64,000 nucleotides of DNA from Virgibacillus_F sp049310925 (GTDB lineage: Bacteria > Bacillota > Bacilli > Bacillales > Amphibacillaceae): the NCBI RefSeq assembly GCF_049310925.1, contig NZ_JBMERP010000005.1, positions 1 to 64,000 on the forward strand. The letters are read 5' to 3'. A program made the position numbers and the translations under genes. Positions 50,664 to 59,020 of this stretch are shown here, piece after piece. The notes under the pieces are model-generated. The model worked only from the letters and a program-made list of their open reading frames with translations, had not been told where the DNA came from and made no database searches. Positions within the stretch are counted from its first letter, which is position 1, and every line of letters begins with the position of its first letter.

Positions 50664-50709
50664 ATTATAAGATGTTTATTACTGTTCGGTAATTAGGGAA
50701 ACTCCTAAT
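50664..50709 (-). promoter_or_regulatory. Promoter and activator-type dyad of the redox operon
   Basis: TTACCG (50687-50692) and a perfect TATAAT (50664-50669) with a 17-bp spacer form a sigma-A promoter with a weak -35 box. Directly upstream at 50692-50709 lies the dyad ATTAGGGAAACTCCTAAT on the plus strand, centred near -43 from the likely start. That is the usual place for an activator, and the TAGGG/CCTA half-sites resemble targets of NarL-family regulators such as NreC. Confidence 0.65.
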
Positions 50710-50810
50710 CTTTCAGGTGAAATCCCCCTACTCTACTAAATAACTGGAAAAGGTAGGTTGATTCTTTCGGATAACGGTTGATTTTCTGACCACAATAAAT
50801 CCCACAGCAT

Positions 50811-50858
50811 CAAAAAAAACACCGCATAGCAACTTTTTTAAGTCGTCAATGCGGTGTT
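50811..50858 (-). terminator. Terminator of the M19 dipeptidase gene
   Basis: On the minus strand, AACACCGCAT / ATGCGGTGTT with an AT-rich loop is followed by eight T residues, 24 bp after the dipeptidase stop. Confidence 0.85.
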
Positions 50859-50881
50859 TCTAATCATGGATTCATACATTT

Positions 50882-51832
50882 TTACCCAGGCATGTTTTCT
50901 AAAAAGTTACGATAAGCGAAGCCTTTTACTTCATCCTCGGAATAGTGTTTTAGTAATTCATTAATTAAATTTTGATACTGTGAAGCATCCTCTAACCCAG
51001 TAACAAAGCATGTAATGCCATCAAAATCAGAACCAAATCCTATATTTTTCACTCCACCAAGCGAGCACATATGATCAATATGCTTTATCATATCTGGTAT
51101 GGTGGCTTCCCTTTTTTCATAATTAATAAACGGTGGGTTAAAAACAACGTGAATGTTACCGTTTTTCTTAATCATTGCTTTAATTTGTTCATCATTCAAG
51201 TTACGCTTGTGGTCACATAGTGCACGAGCATTTGAGTGGCTGGCAATTGGAAACTTAGCCAACTCCATGACATCCCAAAATCCGTTAACAGTTAGATGGG
51301 ATACATCAGTGTATACCAGGTTCTCGTTATTAAGCTTAACCAATTCTTTTCCAAGGAGAGTTAAACCGCCTCCACGTGGTTCTTGTGCCCCGTCAGCGCA
51401 TAGGTTTGCAACATTCCACGTAAGACCTACTGACAAAACACCAAGTCTGTACAGATGCCGTAGCTTTGCTAAATCGTTCCCGATAGCATCAGCACCCTCC
51501 AATGTCAGAACTGCACCAATTTCCCCATCCTTCAGGTTCTCTAAATCTTTCCATGCCGTTATATGCTTCAATTCACTATTTTTACCCAATACTTCTGTGT
51601 AAAAAAGATCGATTTGTTCCAATGCATGCTGCCACTTTTCAACTGCTGGTACATCTGGGTGAACAAATATTGCAAAAAACTGCGCCATAGTTTGACCAGT
51701 CTTTAGTTTATTTAAGCTAGTATTCAAATCTTTTGAATCTGTAAAATTCAGTGAGTCATCGTTTGTTAGTACTCCTCTTTTCGCAAGTTGTAACTTTAAC
51801 AAAGCATCACAATGTGTATCAATTATTTTCAT
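50882..51832 (-). CDS. M19 family (membrane/renal-type) dipeptidase
   Basis: A 316-residue dinuclear-zinc dipeptidase. Metal ligands are seen in IDTHCDALLKL (His, Asp at about 6-8), VLTLEGADAIG (Glu at about 115), TDVSHLTVNG (His), FPIASHSNARAL (His) and GFGSDFDGI (Asp). There is no signal peptide, so it is cytoplasmic despite the family name. It hydrolyses dipeptides, possibly including D-residues. It is a single gene with its own terminator, upstream of the redox operon on the same strand. Confidence 0.93.
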   Translation of the reverse strand: MKIIDTHCDALLKLQLAKRGVLTNDDSLNFTDSKDLNTSLNKLKTGQTMAQFFAIFVHPDVPAVEKWQHALEQIDLFYTEVLGKNSELKHITAWKDLENLKDGEIGAVLTLEGADAIGNDLAKLRHLYRLGVLSVGLTWNVANLCADGAQEPRGGGLTLLGKELVKLNNENLVYTDVSHLTVNGFWDVMELAKFPIASHSNARALCDHKRNLNDEQIKAMIKKNGNIHVVFNPPFINYEKREATIPDMIKHIDHMCSLGGVKNIGFGSDFDGITCFVTGLEDASQYQNLINELLKHYSEDEVKGFAYRNFLENMPG

Positions 51833-52014
51833 TTAATAGCCCCTTTACCAGTAGTTTACTTGTACTCCTATCCATGCTAGAGCGACTACACAAAAAAATC
51901 AATATTTAAGATAAAATAATAGAAAATATCACAAGACAAAAGCCCAACCAAATCATCTATATGTCAGCATAATTCAGATGGGGTCTCAATTGGCGCCTTG
52001 CATTTTTCCCTTTA

Positions 52015-52029
52015 GGTGGTGCCTGGAAC
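52015..52029. repeat. Degenerate REP-like unit
   Basis: GGTGGTGCCTGGAAC matches the REP-like family except for a lost right half-palindrome (AAC in place of CAC). It lies 20 bp beyond the motB stop. Confidence 0.4.
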
Positions 52030-52051
52030 ATATACCATATTTATACATTTT

Positions 52052-52807
52052 TTAATTGTAATTCGGTAAGATTAGTACTTCAACTCTTCTGTTTTTTGCT
52101 TTGTTTGCTTCTGTTGTGTTTTCCACAAGAGGTTGGTGTTCACCGAATCCTTTTGCACTGAATCTTGGGGGATCAAGTTTTTCATTCTTAAGCAGCAAAC
52201 GCATAAAGTGTACAGCTCGCATAGCGCTCAATTCCCAGTTGGAATCAAATTCAGCATTATGCATGGGACGGTTATCTGTATGTCCATTAACTACAATATT
52301 TCTAGGAGGATCTGTGATTAAAAATGTAGAAACCTCTTTTGCAATTTTAACACCCGGCTCTTTAACTTTAGCACTACCTGGATCAAAGAACACATCATTA
52401 ACAATAACAATAGACAGTCCATCACTACCCAATTCTGTCTTTAATACATTAGACAAATTGTTTTCGGATATATATAAATTAATTCTTGCTTGGAGATTTT
52501 TTAATTTATTCTTTTCTTCTAGTTTATTGCTAATTTCCTTTTTAGGTTCTTCCTTTTTTTCTTTTTCTTCATCAATTGGAACCTCGTTCGGTTTCTTTAT
52601 TGGGACATCACTGTGCTCAAGTACACCCTCGCCCCCGCTAAGCTCACCATTAAATACTCGCGCAAGCTCTTCGAATTTTTCCGCATCTATACTACTCATA
52701 GCAAACAAAACAATAAATAATGCCAGTAGAAGAGTTAACAAATCAGCATATGGAAGTAGCCAAGATTCATCTATATGTGTTTCTTTAGGCTGTTTCTTTT
52801 TGCGCAT
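52052..52807 (-). CDS. motB: Flagellar motor stator protein MotB
   Basis: The peptidoglycan-anchored half of the flagellar stator. A single span near residues 17-38 contains the ion-binding Asp in PYADLLTLLLALFIVLFAMS. A charged linker rich in Glu/Lys/Pro (about 60-100) follows, then the OmpA-like domain with VVNGHTDNRPMH and RRVEVLILPN. The FIVLF wording and SSIDAEKF match B. subtilis MotB (proton type) better than MotS (sodium type). It overlaps motA by 23 bp. At 251 residues its length is normal. Confidence 0.93.
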   Translation of the reverse strand: MRKKKQPKETHIDESWLLPYADLLTLLLALFIVLFAMSSIDAEKFEELARVFNGELSGGEGVLEHSDVPIKKPNEVPIDEEKEKKEEPKKEISNKLEEKNKLKNLQARINLYISENNLSNVLKTELGSDGLSIVIVNDVFFDPGSAKVKEPGVKIAKEVSTFLITDPPRNIVVNGHTDNRPMHNAEFDSNWELSAMRAVHFMRLLLKNEKLDPPRFSAKGFGEHQPLVENTTEANKAKNRRVEVLILPNYN

Positions 52808-53585
52808 TGGTTTCCTCCTGACTCACTTTTAATAGCTCTTTAGGCGAAAGATAAGAACCTAATTTATCTTTTATTATTTGTGGAGACTCACCATTTGCTA
52901 TCGACAGTATGCCTTCTATCATTACTTGTTTTACCTGCGCTTCATTTTTAGACTTTTCCCGCAACTTATTTGCAAAGGGGTGCCATAACACGTAGCCTGA
53001 AAAAATACCCAATAATGTCGCAATAAAAGCTGCAGATATTGCGTGACCTAATGCTTCAGTATCCGCCATATTTCCAAGAGCGGCTATTAAGCCAATAACC
53101 GCACCTAGTACACCTAAGGTTGGTGCATACGTTCCGGCCTGGGTAAAAATAGAAATACCTTTTTGATGCCTTTCTTGCATAGCCTCAACCTTTTCCAACA
53201 TTACGTCTCTTATAAAATCAGGAGATTGACCATCAACAACTAGTTGCATTCCAGAGTACAAAAAGGTATCATCTGTCTCATTGAGCTGACTTTCTAATGA
53301 CAAAACACCTTCTCTACGGCTGATTTCTGACCAAGCTGTGAAAGTTGTAATTACTTCCTGTATGGTTTCACTTTTGTCTTCCTTAAAAATTATTTTGAAA
53401 AGCGTTGGCACCTTTTTAAGTGTGCTCAGCGGAAATGCAATACAAATTGATGCTATCGTACCTAAAAAAATTATTAGTAATGCTGCAGGATTTAGTAAAG
53501 CAACCGGACTGACTCCTTTTAAACTCATACCTACACCGATTGCGATAATTGCTAAAATGACTCCTATGACTGATGCCTTATCCAT
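52785..53585 (-). CDS. motA: Flagellar motor stator protein MotA
   Basis: The ion-channel half of the flagellar stator, 266 residues with four spans. It starts MDKASVIGVILAIIAIGVGM and includes ALLNPAALLIIFLGTIASI, a large cytoplasmic loop (about 65-150) with SRREGVLSLE, and the channel helices APTLGVLGAVIGLIAAL and GHAISAAFIATLLGIFSGYV, whose prolines and glycines are typical. GGGGGTAAGG precedes the ATG. A CCGATAT box upstream suggests sigma-D control, as for motility genes in B. subtilis. No other flagellar genes are in the window. Confidence 0.94.
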   Translation of the reverse strand: MDKASVIGVILAIIAIGVGMSLKGVSPVALLNPAALLIIFLGTIASICIAFPLSTLKKVPTLFKIIFKEDKSETIQEVITTFTAWSEISRREGVLSLESQLNETDDTFLYSGMQLVVDGQSPDFIRDVMLEKVEAMQERHQKGISIFTQAGTYAPTLGVLGAVIGLIAALGNMADTEALGHAISAAFIATLLGIFSGYVLWHPFANKLREKSKNEAQVKQVMIEGILSIANGESPQIIKDKLGSYLSPKELLKVSQEETNAQKETA

Positions 53586-53622
53586 AACCTTACCCCCGTT
53601 AATATATATCTGTCTTTACTTT

Positions 53623-53629
53623 ATATCGG
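53623..53629 (-). promoter_or_regulatory. Candidate sigma-D -10 box upstream of motAB
   Basis: CCGATAT on the minus strand, about 38 bp before motA, is a perfect match to the core of the sigma-D (flagellar) -10 element. No clear TAAA is found at the -35 position, so the call rests on the -10 box and gene function. Confidence 0.45.
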
Positions 53630-53804
53630 TAATTCCATAGAGAATATGAACTCATTAATCAAAAAAAATAAAAATGTTCAGCACTCTAACAAGTGAAATT
53701 CGGTAGACTAAGGAAACTTCCCGCATATTATAAGGATAGGAGATGGAATTACAGATAAATCTGTGATAGTATTTACACCACTATAGAAAGAGGAAGTGAT
53801 TTAC

Positions 53805-54161
53805 ATGATAAACATAACTATACCAACAGCCGATATTACCATTACGAAACAGGATGCTCCTGAATCGAATAATTTATATGGTTTTACTGACATGCACTTA
53901 ATTCCTAGAGACAAAGGTGGCATTTTTATGTTTTACAATATTAATGATGAACTATTGTTTGTAGGTAAAGCTAGGAAGTTAAGACAAAGGGTAAAAAAAC
54001 ATTTTGAGGATAATGTGTCAGTTATCAAAGCACATAGAGATGAAGTATCAAAGATTGATGTGTGTCTTATTGAGGATCCTGTTGATAGAGAGATTTATGA
54101 AACGTACATTGTTAATCAGCTAAAGGCGAAGTACAATGTGGACAAAGCGTTATTCCGATAA
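53805..54161 (+). CDS. Small stand-alone GIY-YIG-type nuclease-domain protein
   Basis: A 118-residue protein resembling the N-terminal nuclease domain of UvrC and other GIY-YIG proteins. The first motif is degenerate (GGIFMFYNI), the second reads LLFVGKA, and the conserved Arg lies in RKLRQRVKKHF. The expected catalytic Glu region is DREIYETYIVNQLKAKYN near the C-terminus. The N-terminal 35 residues (INITIPTADITITKQ onward) are extra. The start at 53805 has AGAGGAAG eight bases before it; a GTG three codons earlier is less likely. A DNA-cutting role is uncertain because both name motifs are altered. Confidence 0.78.
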   Translation: MINITIPTADITITKQDAPESNNLYGFTDMHLIPRDKGGIFMFYNINDELLFVGKARKLRQRVKKHFEDNVSVIKAHRDEVSKIDVCLIEDPVDREIYETYIVNQLKAKYNVDKALFR

Positions 54162-54224
54162 GTAAGTTCTGAATGAGCACAGTATGTTTTCTCGGTATGA
54201 CTTTATCCATTTAGCTGTACGAAT

Positions 54225-54260
54225 AAAAAATTGAGTGGTGCAGACACCACCCGATTTTTT
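54225..54260. terminator. Bidirectional terminator between the GIY-YIG gene and the PTS operon
   Basis: GTGGTG-CAGA-CACCAC flanked by AAATTGA and TCGATTTTTT-type arms, with A- and T-runs on either side. It ends the convergent units. Confidence 0.85.
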
Positions 54261-55303
54261 TATGGGTGAAACAATACTTTACCAAATGTCCCTTGCCTAT
54301 TAATTATTTTGTTAAATATTTCTGGTCCTTCTTGTAGGTTAAGTTGATGGGAAATGATAGGCTTAACATTTAATTGACCCGTACTCATATAGTGTACAGT
54401 CGTAGCCCACTCTTCCCCTGGGAACGGTGCGGAGATTGCATTCCAGGATCCTAATACTGTTAACTCATTTCTAACAATTTTTTCAAAATAGAATCGTTCA
54501 ATCGTAATATCAGCATAAGGGATACCCATAAACAAAACCTGTCCACCTTTTTTAGCCAAAGCAAAGACCTGGGCAGATGTAATTGGTGAACCTGCTGATT
54601 CAATGACTAAGTCTGCTCCTTGTCCATTTGTCTGGTTCAAAACTAGTTCATGTGACAAACCGTTCTTCGGGTTAATAAGGACGTCTGCCCCAACTTCTTG
54701 AGCAATTTCCAACTTACTGTCATCAATATCAATTGCGAAAACCTTTTTTGCGCCGAATATTTTTGCCCACTGAACCGCCAGTAATCCAATATTCCCACAT
54801 CCCATTACTGCAACCGTTGCACCAGGTTGAATAGTCGTGTGATAAAATCCATGTACTACTACTGCTGAAGGTTCAATCATCGCAGCGGTATTAAAATCTA
54901 CATTGTCGGGTATTTTCACTATGTTCTCTGATGGTAATTTGACTAAATCTGCGTATGCACCAGGATGTCTAGCTCCAATTACTGTGAGATGATCACACTG
55001 CGCCAGTACACCCTTTTTACAACTTTCACACTCTCCACAGTATAATGTTGGACATCCTGCTACTCGATCTCCAACATTCACAGCAGAAACTCCGGTACCT
55101 ACCTTTACCACTTCTCCAGAGAACTCATGACCAAAAATCATGCCCTTAACATATGGTCCCAATTTATTATATCTTGAAATATCTGAGCCACAAATCCCTA
55201 CAGCTTTAACCTTAACAATAACATCATCTGTTCTTTCAATAACTGGATTCTCGGCCTCTTCAAACCGTATATCTTGTTGACCATATAGTTTTAATGATTT
55301 CAT
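54260..55303 (-). CDS. gatD: Zinc-dependent medium-chain dehydrogenase (galactitol-1-phosphate 5-dehydrogenase-like)
   Basis: A 347-residue MDR-family polyol dehydrogenase. The catalytic zinc site is GICGSDISRYN (Cys37) and GHEFSGEV (His-Glu). The structural zinc cysteines are in CGECESCKKGVLAQC at about 90-104. The NAD site is VMGCGNIGLLAVQ at about 166-178. Its similarity to GatD and its place in a galactitol-type PTS operon make a sugar-alcohol phosphate the likely substrate. It is the last gene of the operon, about 34 bp after a 54-residue membrane protein. Exact polyol unproven. Confidence 0.8.
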   Translation of the reverse strand: MKSLKLYGQQDIRFEEAENPVIERTDDVIVKVKAVGICGSDISRYNKLGPYVKGMIFGHEFSGEVVKVGTGVSAVNVGDRVAGCPTLYCGECESCKKGVLAQCDHLTVIGARHPGAYADLVKLPSENIVKIPDNVDFNTAAMIEPSAVVVHGFYHTTIQPGATVAVMGCGNIGLLAVQWAKIFGAKKVFAIDIDDSKLEIAQEVGADVLINPKNGLSHELVLNQTNGQGADLVIESAGSPITSAQVFALAKKGGQVLFMGIPYADITIERFYFEKIVRNELTVLGSWNAISAPFPGEEWATTVHYMSTGQLNVKPIISHQLNLQEGPEIFNKIINRQGTFGKVLFHP

Positions 55304-55337
55304 TTATTTCAATCCCTTCGAGCACTCCGTTTAGAAG

Positions 55338-55502
55338 TTACTTTTCAGTTGCTTCTTTTTGTTTGTTCTTTCTTCTATTTACCATACCAATTAAACCCAT
55401 TCCGACTACCAAACTATTAATGACAACCTGGTTTTGAAAATAGAAATCACCTAGTGATCCCCAAAATGGTCCTAACGCAAAATCCAAAAATGCCTCTACC
55501 AT
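55338..55502 (-). CDS. 54-residue membrane protein in the galactitol-type PTS operon
   Basis: A small protein beginning MVEAFLDFALGPFWGSLGDF, with a hydrophobic segment VVINSLVVGMGLIGMV at about 27-42 and a strongly basic tail RRKNKQKEATEK. AAGGTG lies six bases before the ATG. It sits between deoC and the dehydrogenase on the same strand, with spacing that fits operon membership. No family is recognised. The order of aromatic N-terminus, single span and basic tail suggests an N-out/C-in membrane peptide, possibly a helper of the IIC transporter; this is inference. Confidence 0.7.
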   Translation of the reverse strand: MVEAFLDFALGPFWGSLGDFYFQNQVVINSLVVGMGLIGMVNRRKNKQKEATEK

Positions 55503-55578
55503 GTTAATCACCTTACTTTCTTTTATGCTGAAACGATTAAGTTAGATAACCGCTTAACCGTTTCGCAAATTCCTTAGA

Positions 55579-56250
55579 TTAATATACTTCATTTGAAATT
55601 TGACCAGACATGATTGCCAAAGCTCCACTTGTTCCAATTCGGTTAGCACCTGCTTCAACGATTCTCACGGCATCTTCAAATGTACGTACCCCACCAGCTG
55701 CCTTGACACCATAATCTTTTCCGACAATCGAACGCAATAATTGTACATCTTCAACCGTTGCGCCACCGCCATTAAATCCTGTCGCTGTTTTCACAAAATC
55801 AGCACCGGCCTCCATAATTAAGTGGCACGCTTTTATCTTTTCTTCTCTTGTAAGCAATGCTGTTTCAATAATAACTTTCGTAGTCAAACCTTCCGAAGCC
55901 TTAACTACTTCAGCAATATCACTTTGGACAACGTCATATTCTTTCGATTTCATTGCCCCTAAATTAATCAGCATATCTATTTCACGAGCCCCATTTTTTA
56001 TTGCTTCCTTTGTTTCCTCTACCTTTACATGTGTTGTAGCCCCTCCAAGGGAAAAACCAATTGGAACGCCAACCTTTACATCATGATCCCCTAAAATATG
56101 GTTTGCATATGCGACATAATATGGGTTTACAAAGACTGCTTTAAAACCATGTTCAATTGTTTCGTTGCAAAAAGTTTTAATATCCTCTTTAGATGCAGTC
56201 GGATTCAACAATGTGTAATCAATCATCTCAATTAAATCTTGCTTTTCCAT
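55579..56250 (-). CDS. deoC: DeoC-family aldolase (deoxyribose-phosphate aldolase-like)
   Basis: A 223-residue class I aldolase. The Schiff-base lysine is Lys154 in DFVKTATGF, and the second active-site lysine is in GVKAAGGVRT. The overall length fits DeoC. The substrate-side segments differ from typical Bacillus DeoC: the usual DHTLLKP reads DYTLLNP (residues 11-17), and the usual CVNP reads FVNP (40-43). With a galactitol-type PTS and two polyol dehydrogenases around it, it may cleave a keto-sugar phosphate other than deoxyribose 5-phosphate. Classical DERA activity remains possible. Confidence 0.85.
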   Translation of the reverse strand: MEKQDLIEMIDYTLLNPTASKEDIKTFCNETIEHGFKAVFVNPYYVAYANHILGDHDVKVGVPIGFSLGGATTHVKVEETKEAIKNGAREIDMLINLGAMKSKEYDVVQSDIAEVVKASEGLTTKVIIETALLTREEKIKACHLIMEAGADFVKTATGFNGGGATVEDVQLLRSIVGKDYGVKAAGGVRTFEDAVRIVEAGANRIGTSGALAIMSGQISNEVY

Positions 56251-56275
56251 TTGCTACAGCCCCATCCTATTCTAG

Positions 56276-57307
56276 TTATTCAACAGGAGTTAATAATATC
56301 TTTATCGCCTCACCACTTTTGATAGCAGCATAAGCTTCGTTCCATTCAGTAATATTAAATTCATGTGTTATCAATGCCTTCGCATCAACTAAGCCATCAT
56401 TCATCAACGCCAGTGAGGGCTCCCAGTCGCTTGGTTTTTGACTACGACTTCCAACGACTTGAATTTCCTTTTGAATAACTTTTTCAAAATCAAACGGTAT
56501 TTCTGATGATGGAAAAATTCCAATTTGTCCATATTGACCTTTTTTCCTTAATAGATCCAATCCCATTTTTACAGCGGGAATGGCTCCAGAACATTCAAAC
56601 ACAAGGTCTGCTCCATAACCACCTGTTAACTGATCTACCAGTTTATTTACATCCTCTTTGAGAATATCAACGGTATAATCAACCCCAATTTCCTTTGCTT
56701 TATCCAAGCGAACTTTATCATTAGTTAGACCCGTTATAACAACTGTTGCACCATAACTCTTAGCAACCTGTGCAGTAAGCAATCCAATTGGCCCTGGACC
56801 AAGAATAACTACAACATCACCTTTATTAATAGTAGTCTTTGATACTACGTGATGCGCACATGCCAAAGGTTCTGTCATCGAAGCTGATTGATAGTCAACA
56901 TTTTCAGGTAGTTTATGAACACTTTCCTTTCGAGCAATCAGATACTTTGTAAAGCCACCGTCCTGCTGCGTCCCCAATCCTTTTCTATAGTTACACAAAT
57001 TGAAATCACCAGTCTGGCAGTATTCGCATTCTCCACAAACATAAAAGGTTGTTTCAGATGTAACTCGGTCTCCAATTTTAAAATCTTTTACGTTTGCGCC
57101 TAAAGCAACAATCTCACCAGAGAATTCATGACCCAATGTAACGGGTACCTTCACTTTGTAATGACCCTCATACGTATGAATATCTGAGCCACAAATACCT
57201 GCATACTTTACCTCTATTTTGACTTGGTCCATACCAACTTTCGGCTCCGGTTTTTCTTGTATTTCAAGATTCCCAAAGCCAAGTTCTTTTTTCACTAAAG
57301 CTTTCAA
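56276..57307 (-). CDS. Zinc-dependent polyol/alcohol dehydrogenase (MDR family)
   Basis: A 343-residue MDR enzyme related to sorbitol and threonine dehydrogenases. The catalytic zinc site is GICGSDIHTYEG (Cys at about 38) with GHEFSGEI (His-Glu). Structural zinc cysteines are in CGECEYCQTGDFNLC. The cofactor loop is ILGPGPIGLLTAQ at about 167-179. It lies between gatC and deoC in the PTS operon. Two related but non-identical dehydrogenases in one operon suggest oxidation of two different polyols, or two steps on one substrate. Confidence 0.87.
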   Translation of the reverse strand: MKALVKKELGFGNLEIQEKPEPKVGMDQVKIEVKYAGICGSDIHTYEGHYKVKVPVTLGHEFSGEIVALGANVKDFKIGDRVTSETTFYVCGECEYCQTGDFNLCNYRKGLGTQQDGGFTKYLIARKESVHKLPENVDYQSASMTEPLACAHHVVSKTTINKGDVVVILGPGPIGLLTAQVAKSYGATVVITGLTNDKVRLDKAKEIGVDYTVDILKEDVNKLVDQLTGGYGADLVFECSGAIPAVKMGLDLLRKKGQYGQIGIFPSSEIPFDFEKVIQKEIQVVGSRSQKPSDWEPSLALMNDGLVDAKALITHEFNITEWNEAYAAIKSGEAIKILLTPVE

Positions 57308-57358
57308 GCGAATTCCTCCTTGCCTTATCTCTTACAACAATTCCTTCTGCTTTAGCAA

Positions 57359-58633
57359 TCAATTAAACAATGCAAAGATTTTAAATAATACATAGTTAAT
57401 TAAGTTTCCACCCTGGTCAATACTAGATATCTGACTAGCACCCTCTGGCATATTAAAGTCAGCATCAATAGCCATTTGTGTATGGAATGCCGCGATATCT
57501 GTAGCCATATATAATGACAATGCTATTACAATGGAACCTACGATTATAGAGTGAATAATATTACCTCTAGCAGCGCCAACTATATATGCAACAATAAATG
57601 GAATAGTAGCTAAGTCACCAAAAGGAAGTAAAGCATTTCCAGGTAATATTACTGCTAATAAAACTGTAATTGGAACTAAGATTAATGCTGTTGAGATTAC
57701 TGCTGGGTGACCGATTAATACTGCAGCATCTAACCCGATAAAGATATCCCGATCTCCAAAACGTTTTTGTAAAAATTCTCTAGCAGACTCTGAAACCGGC
57801 ATTAAACCCTCCATTAGAATCTTAACCATACGAGGCATTAACACCATAACTGCTGCCATAGCCATACCAATTTCGATAACATCACCAACATTGTACCCCG
57901 CTAGTAAGCCTAAACCAGCTCCTAATATTAAGCCCATAAATATTGGATCACCGAATATTCCGAACCTTTTTTGAATCGTATCCGGATCTGCATTCAACTT
58001 GTTTACACCAGGTATTCTTTGTAAAAGTTTTACTAGTGGAATCCCTAATATTGCATACGAAACTGTACTACCAGTTGCAACTGAAATACCAGGTAAATCA
58101 TAATATTTTTCTACCATTGGTTGAGTCCAGTCAGCAATTTTTAAACAAATAATTTCGAACATAATGGCTGCTATTAACCCTTGAATTAAACTTCCAGTTA
58201 ATGCATAAACCATCGCACCCATAAATGTAAAATGCCAAAAGTTCCAAATATCTACATTCATTGTTTTCGTAGTCTTGGTTAGAAGCATGATTACGTTTAC
58301 TAATAATCCTAGCGGAATTACAAACGCCGCTATTGGAGATGCCCAGGAAATTGCAGCGGCAGCTGGCCAACCAACATCAATGACAGTTAAACTAATTCCG
58401 AATCGTTCAACCATCCCCTGTGCTGCAGGACCGAGATTGTTAACGAGTAGATCGATAACTAGGAAAATACCTACAAAAGCAACCCCGATAGTTAGACCAG
58501 AACGGAATGCCTTTCCTGGTTTCTGACCAAAAAATAAACCTAGTAAAAATATTGCAATTGGTAAAATTACTGTTGCACCTAAATCTAAAAACGCCTGAAG
58601 AAATTCAATTACTCCTTGCATGGTATCCGTCAC
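57359..58633 (-). CDS. gatC: PTS galactitol-type transporter subunit IIC
   Basis: A 424-residue membrane channel of the galactitol (Gat) PTS family with about ten spans. Family features include LDLGATVILPIAIFLLGLFF at about 17-36, ISWASPIAAFVIPLGLLVNV near 94-113, GDPIFMGLILGAGLGLLAGY and FIGLDAAVLIGHPAV near 300. Together with IIA and IIB just upstream it imports and phosphorylates a sugar alcohol. A 39-bp hairpin separates it from gatB. The family also includes transporters for other polyols, so the cargo is not fixed. Confidence 0.9.
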   Translation of the reverse strand: MTDTMQGVIEFLQAFLDLGATVILPIAIFLLGLFFGQKPGKAFRSGLTIGVAFVGIFLVIDLLVNNLGPAAQGMVERFGISLTVIDVGWPAAAAISWASPIAAFVIPLGLLVNVIMLLTKTTKTMNVDIWNFWHFTFMGAMVYALTGSLIQGLIAAIMFEIICLKIADWTQPMVEKYYDLPGISVATGSTVSYAILGIPLVKLLQRIPGVNKLNADPDTIQKRFGIFGDPIFMGLILGAGLGLLAGYNVGDVIEIGMAMAAVMVLMPRMVKILMEGLMPVSESAREFLQKRFGDRDIFIGLDAAVLIGHPAVISTALILVPITVLLAVILPGNALLPFGDLATIPFIVAYIVGAARGNIIHSIIVGSIVIALSLYMATDIAAFHTQMAIDADFNMPEGASQISSIDQGGNLINYVLFKIFALFN

Positions 58634-58646
58634 CCTTTCTTTGAGT

Positions 58647-58685
58647 ATTCTCGATTTTGTTGGGATGCCCTACAAAACCGAGAAT
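58647..58685 (-). promoter_or_regulatory. Intercistronic hairpin between gatB and gatC
   Basis: A long imperfect hairpin (ATTCTCG / CGAGAAT outer, TTTTGT / ACAAAA inner, GGG / CCC near the loop) without a T-run. It is more likely an mRNA processing or stability element than a terminator. Confidence 0.6.
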
Positions 58686-58695
58686 TAGTTTGGTT

Positions 58696-58980
58696 TTACT
58701 TTTTTAATTCTTCCAAAATCTGTTGTTTTGTATCTGCAAGTCCTATACCAGTTAAGAATGAGCGTGCATTTATTACTGGGAATGGGTACTCTTTTTGAAC
58801 GATAGTAGTGCTTATTAATAAATCAGCTGTTTCAACATATGAGCCAACTTCGGTAATTTTAATTTGTATAAGATTTGCTGCAATATTGTTGTCTTTAATC
58901 ATTTCTTCAATTGCATTGTTAACAACCGTTGACGTAGCAATTCCTGCTCCACATGCGATTAATACTTGTTTTTTCTTCAT
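58696..58980 (-). CDS. gatB: PTS galactitol-type subunit IIB
   Basis: A 94-residue phosphocarrier. The phosphorylated cysteine lies in VLIACGAGIATSTVV, about residue 9. The remainder fits the Rossmann-like IIB fold of the Gat/lactose group. The start at 58980 was chosen because AAAGGAGG lies eight bases before it; an ATG three codons upstream overlaps the ribosome site. It takes phosphate from the IIA protein encoded 40 bp upstream and passes it to the sugar alcohol in IIC. Confidence 0.93.
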   Translation of the reverse strand: MKKKQVLIACGAGIATSTVVNNAIEEMIKDNNIAANLIQIKITEVGSYVETADLLISTTIVQKEYPFPVINARSFLTGIGLADTKQQILEELKK

Positions 58981-59020
58981 GTCATTCACCTCCTTTAAAT
59001 AGTTAAACTTAATCTTTCTA

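Noticed and set aside
51153..51602. 149-codon plus-strand open frame
   Set aside because: Antisense to the M19 dipeptidase, whose metal-binding motifs are intact.
52101..52832. 243-codon plus-strand open frame
   Set aside because: It is exactly antisense to motB and the motA end, which have clear family motifs. Serine-rich composition and lack of a ribosome site mark it as a shadow frame.
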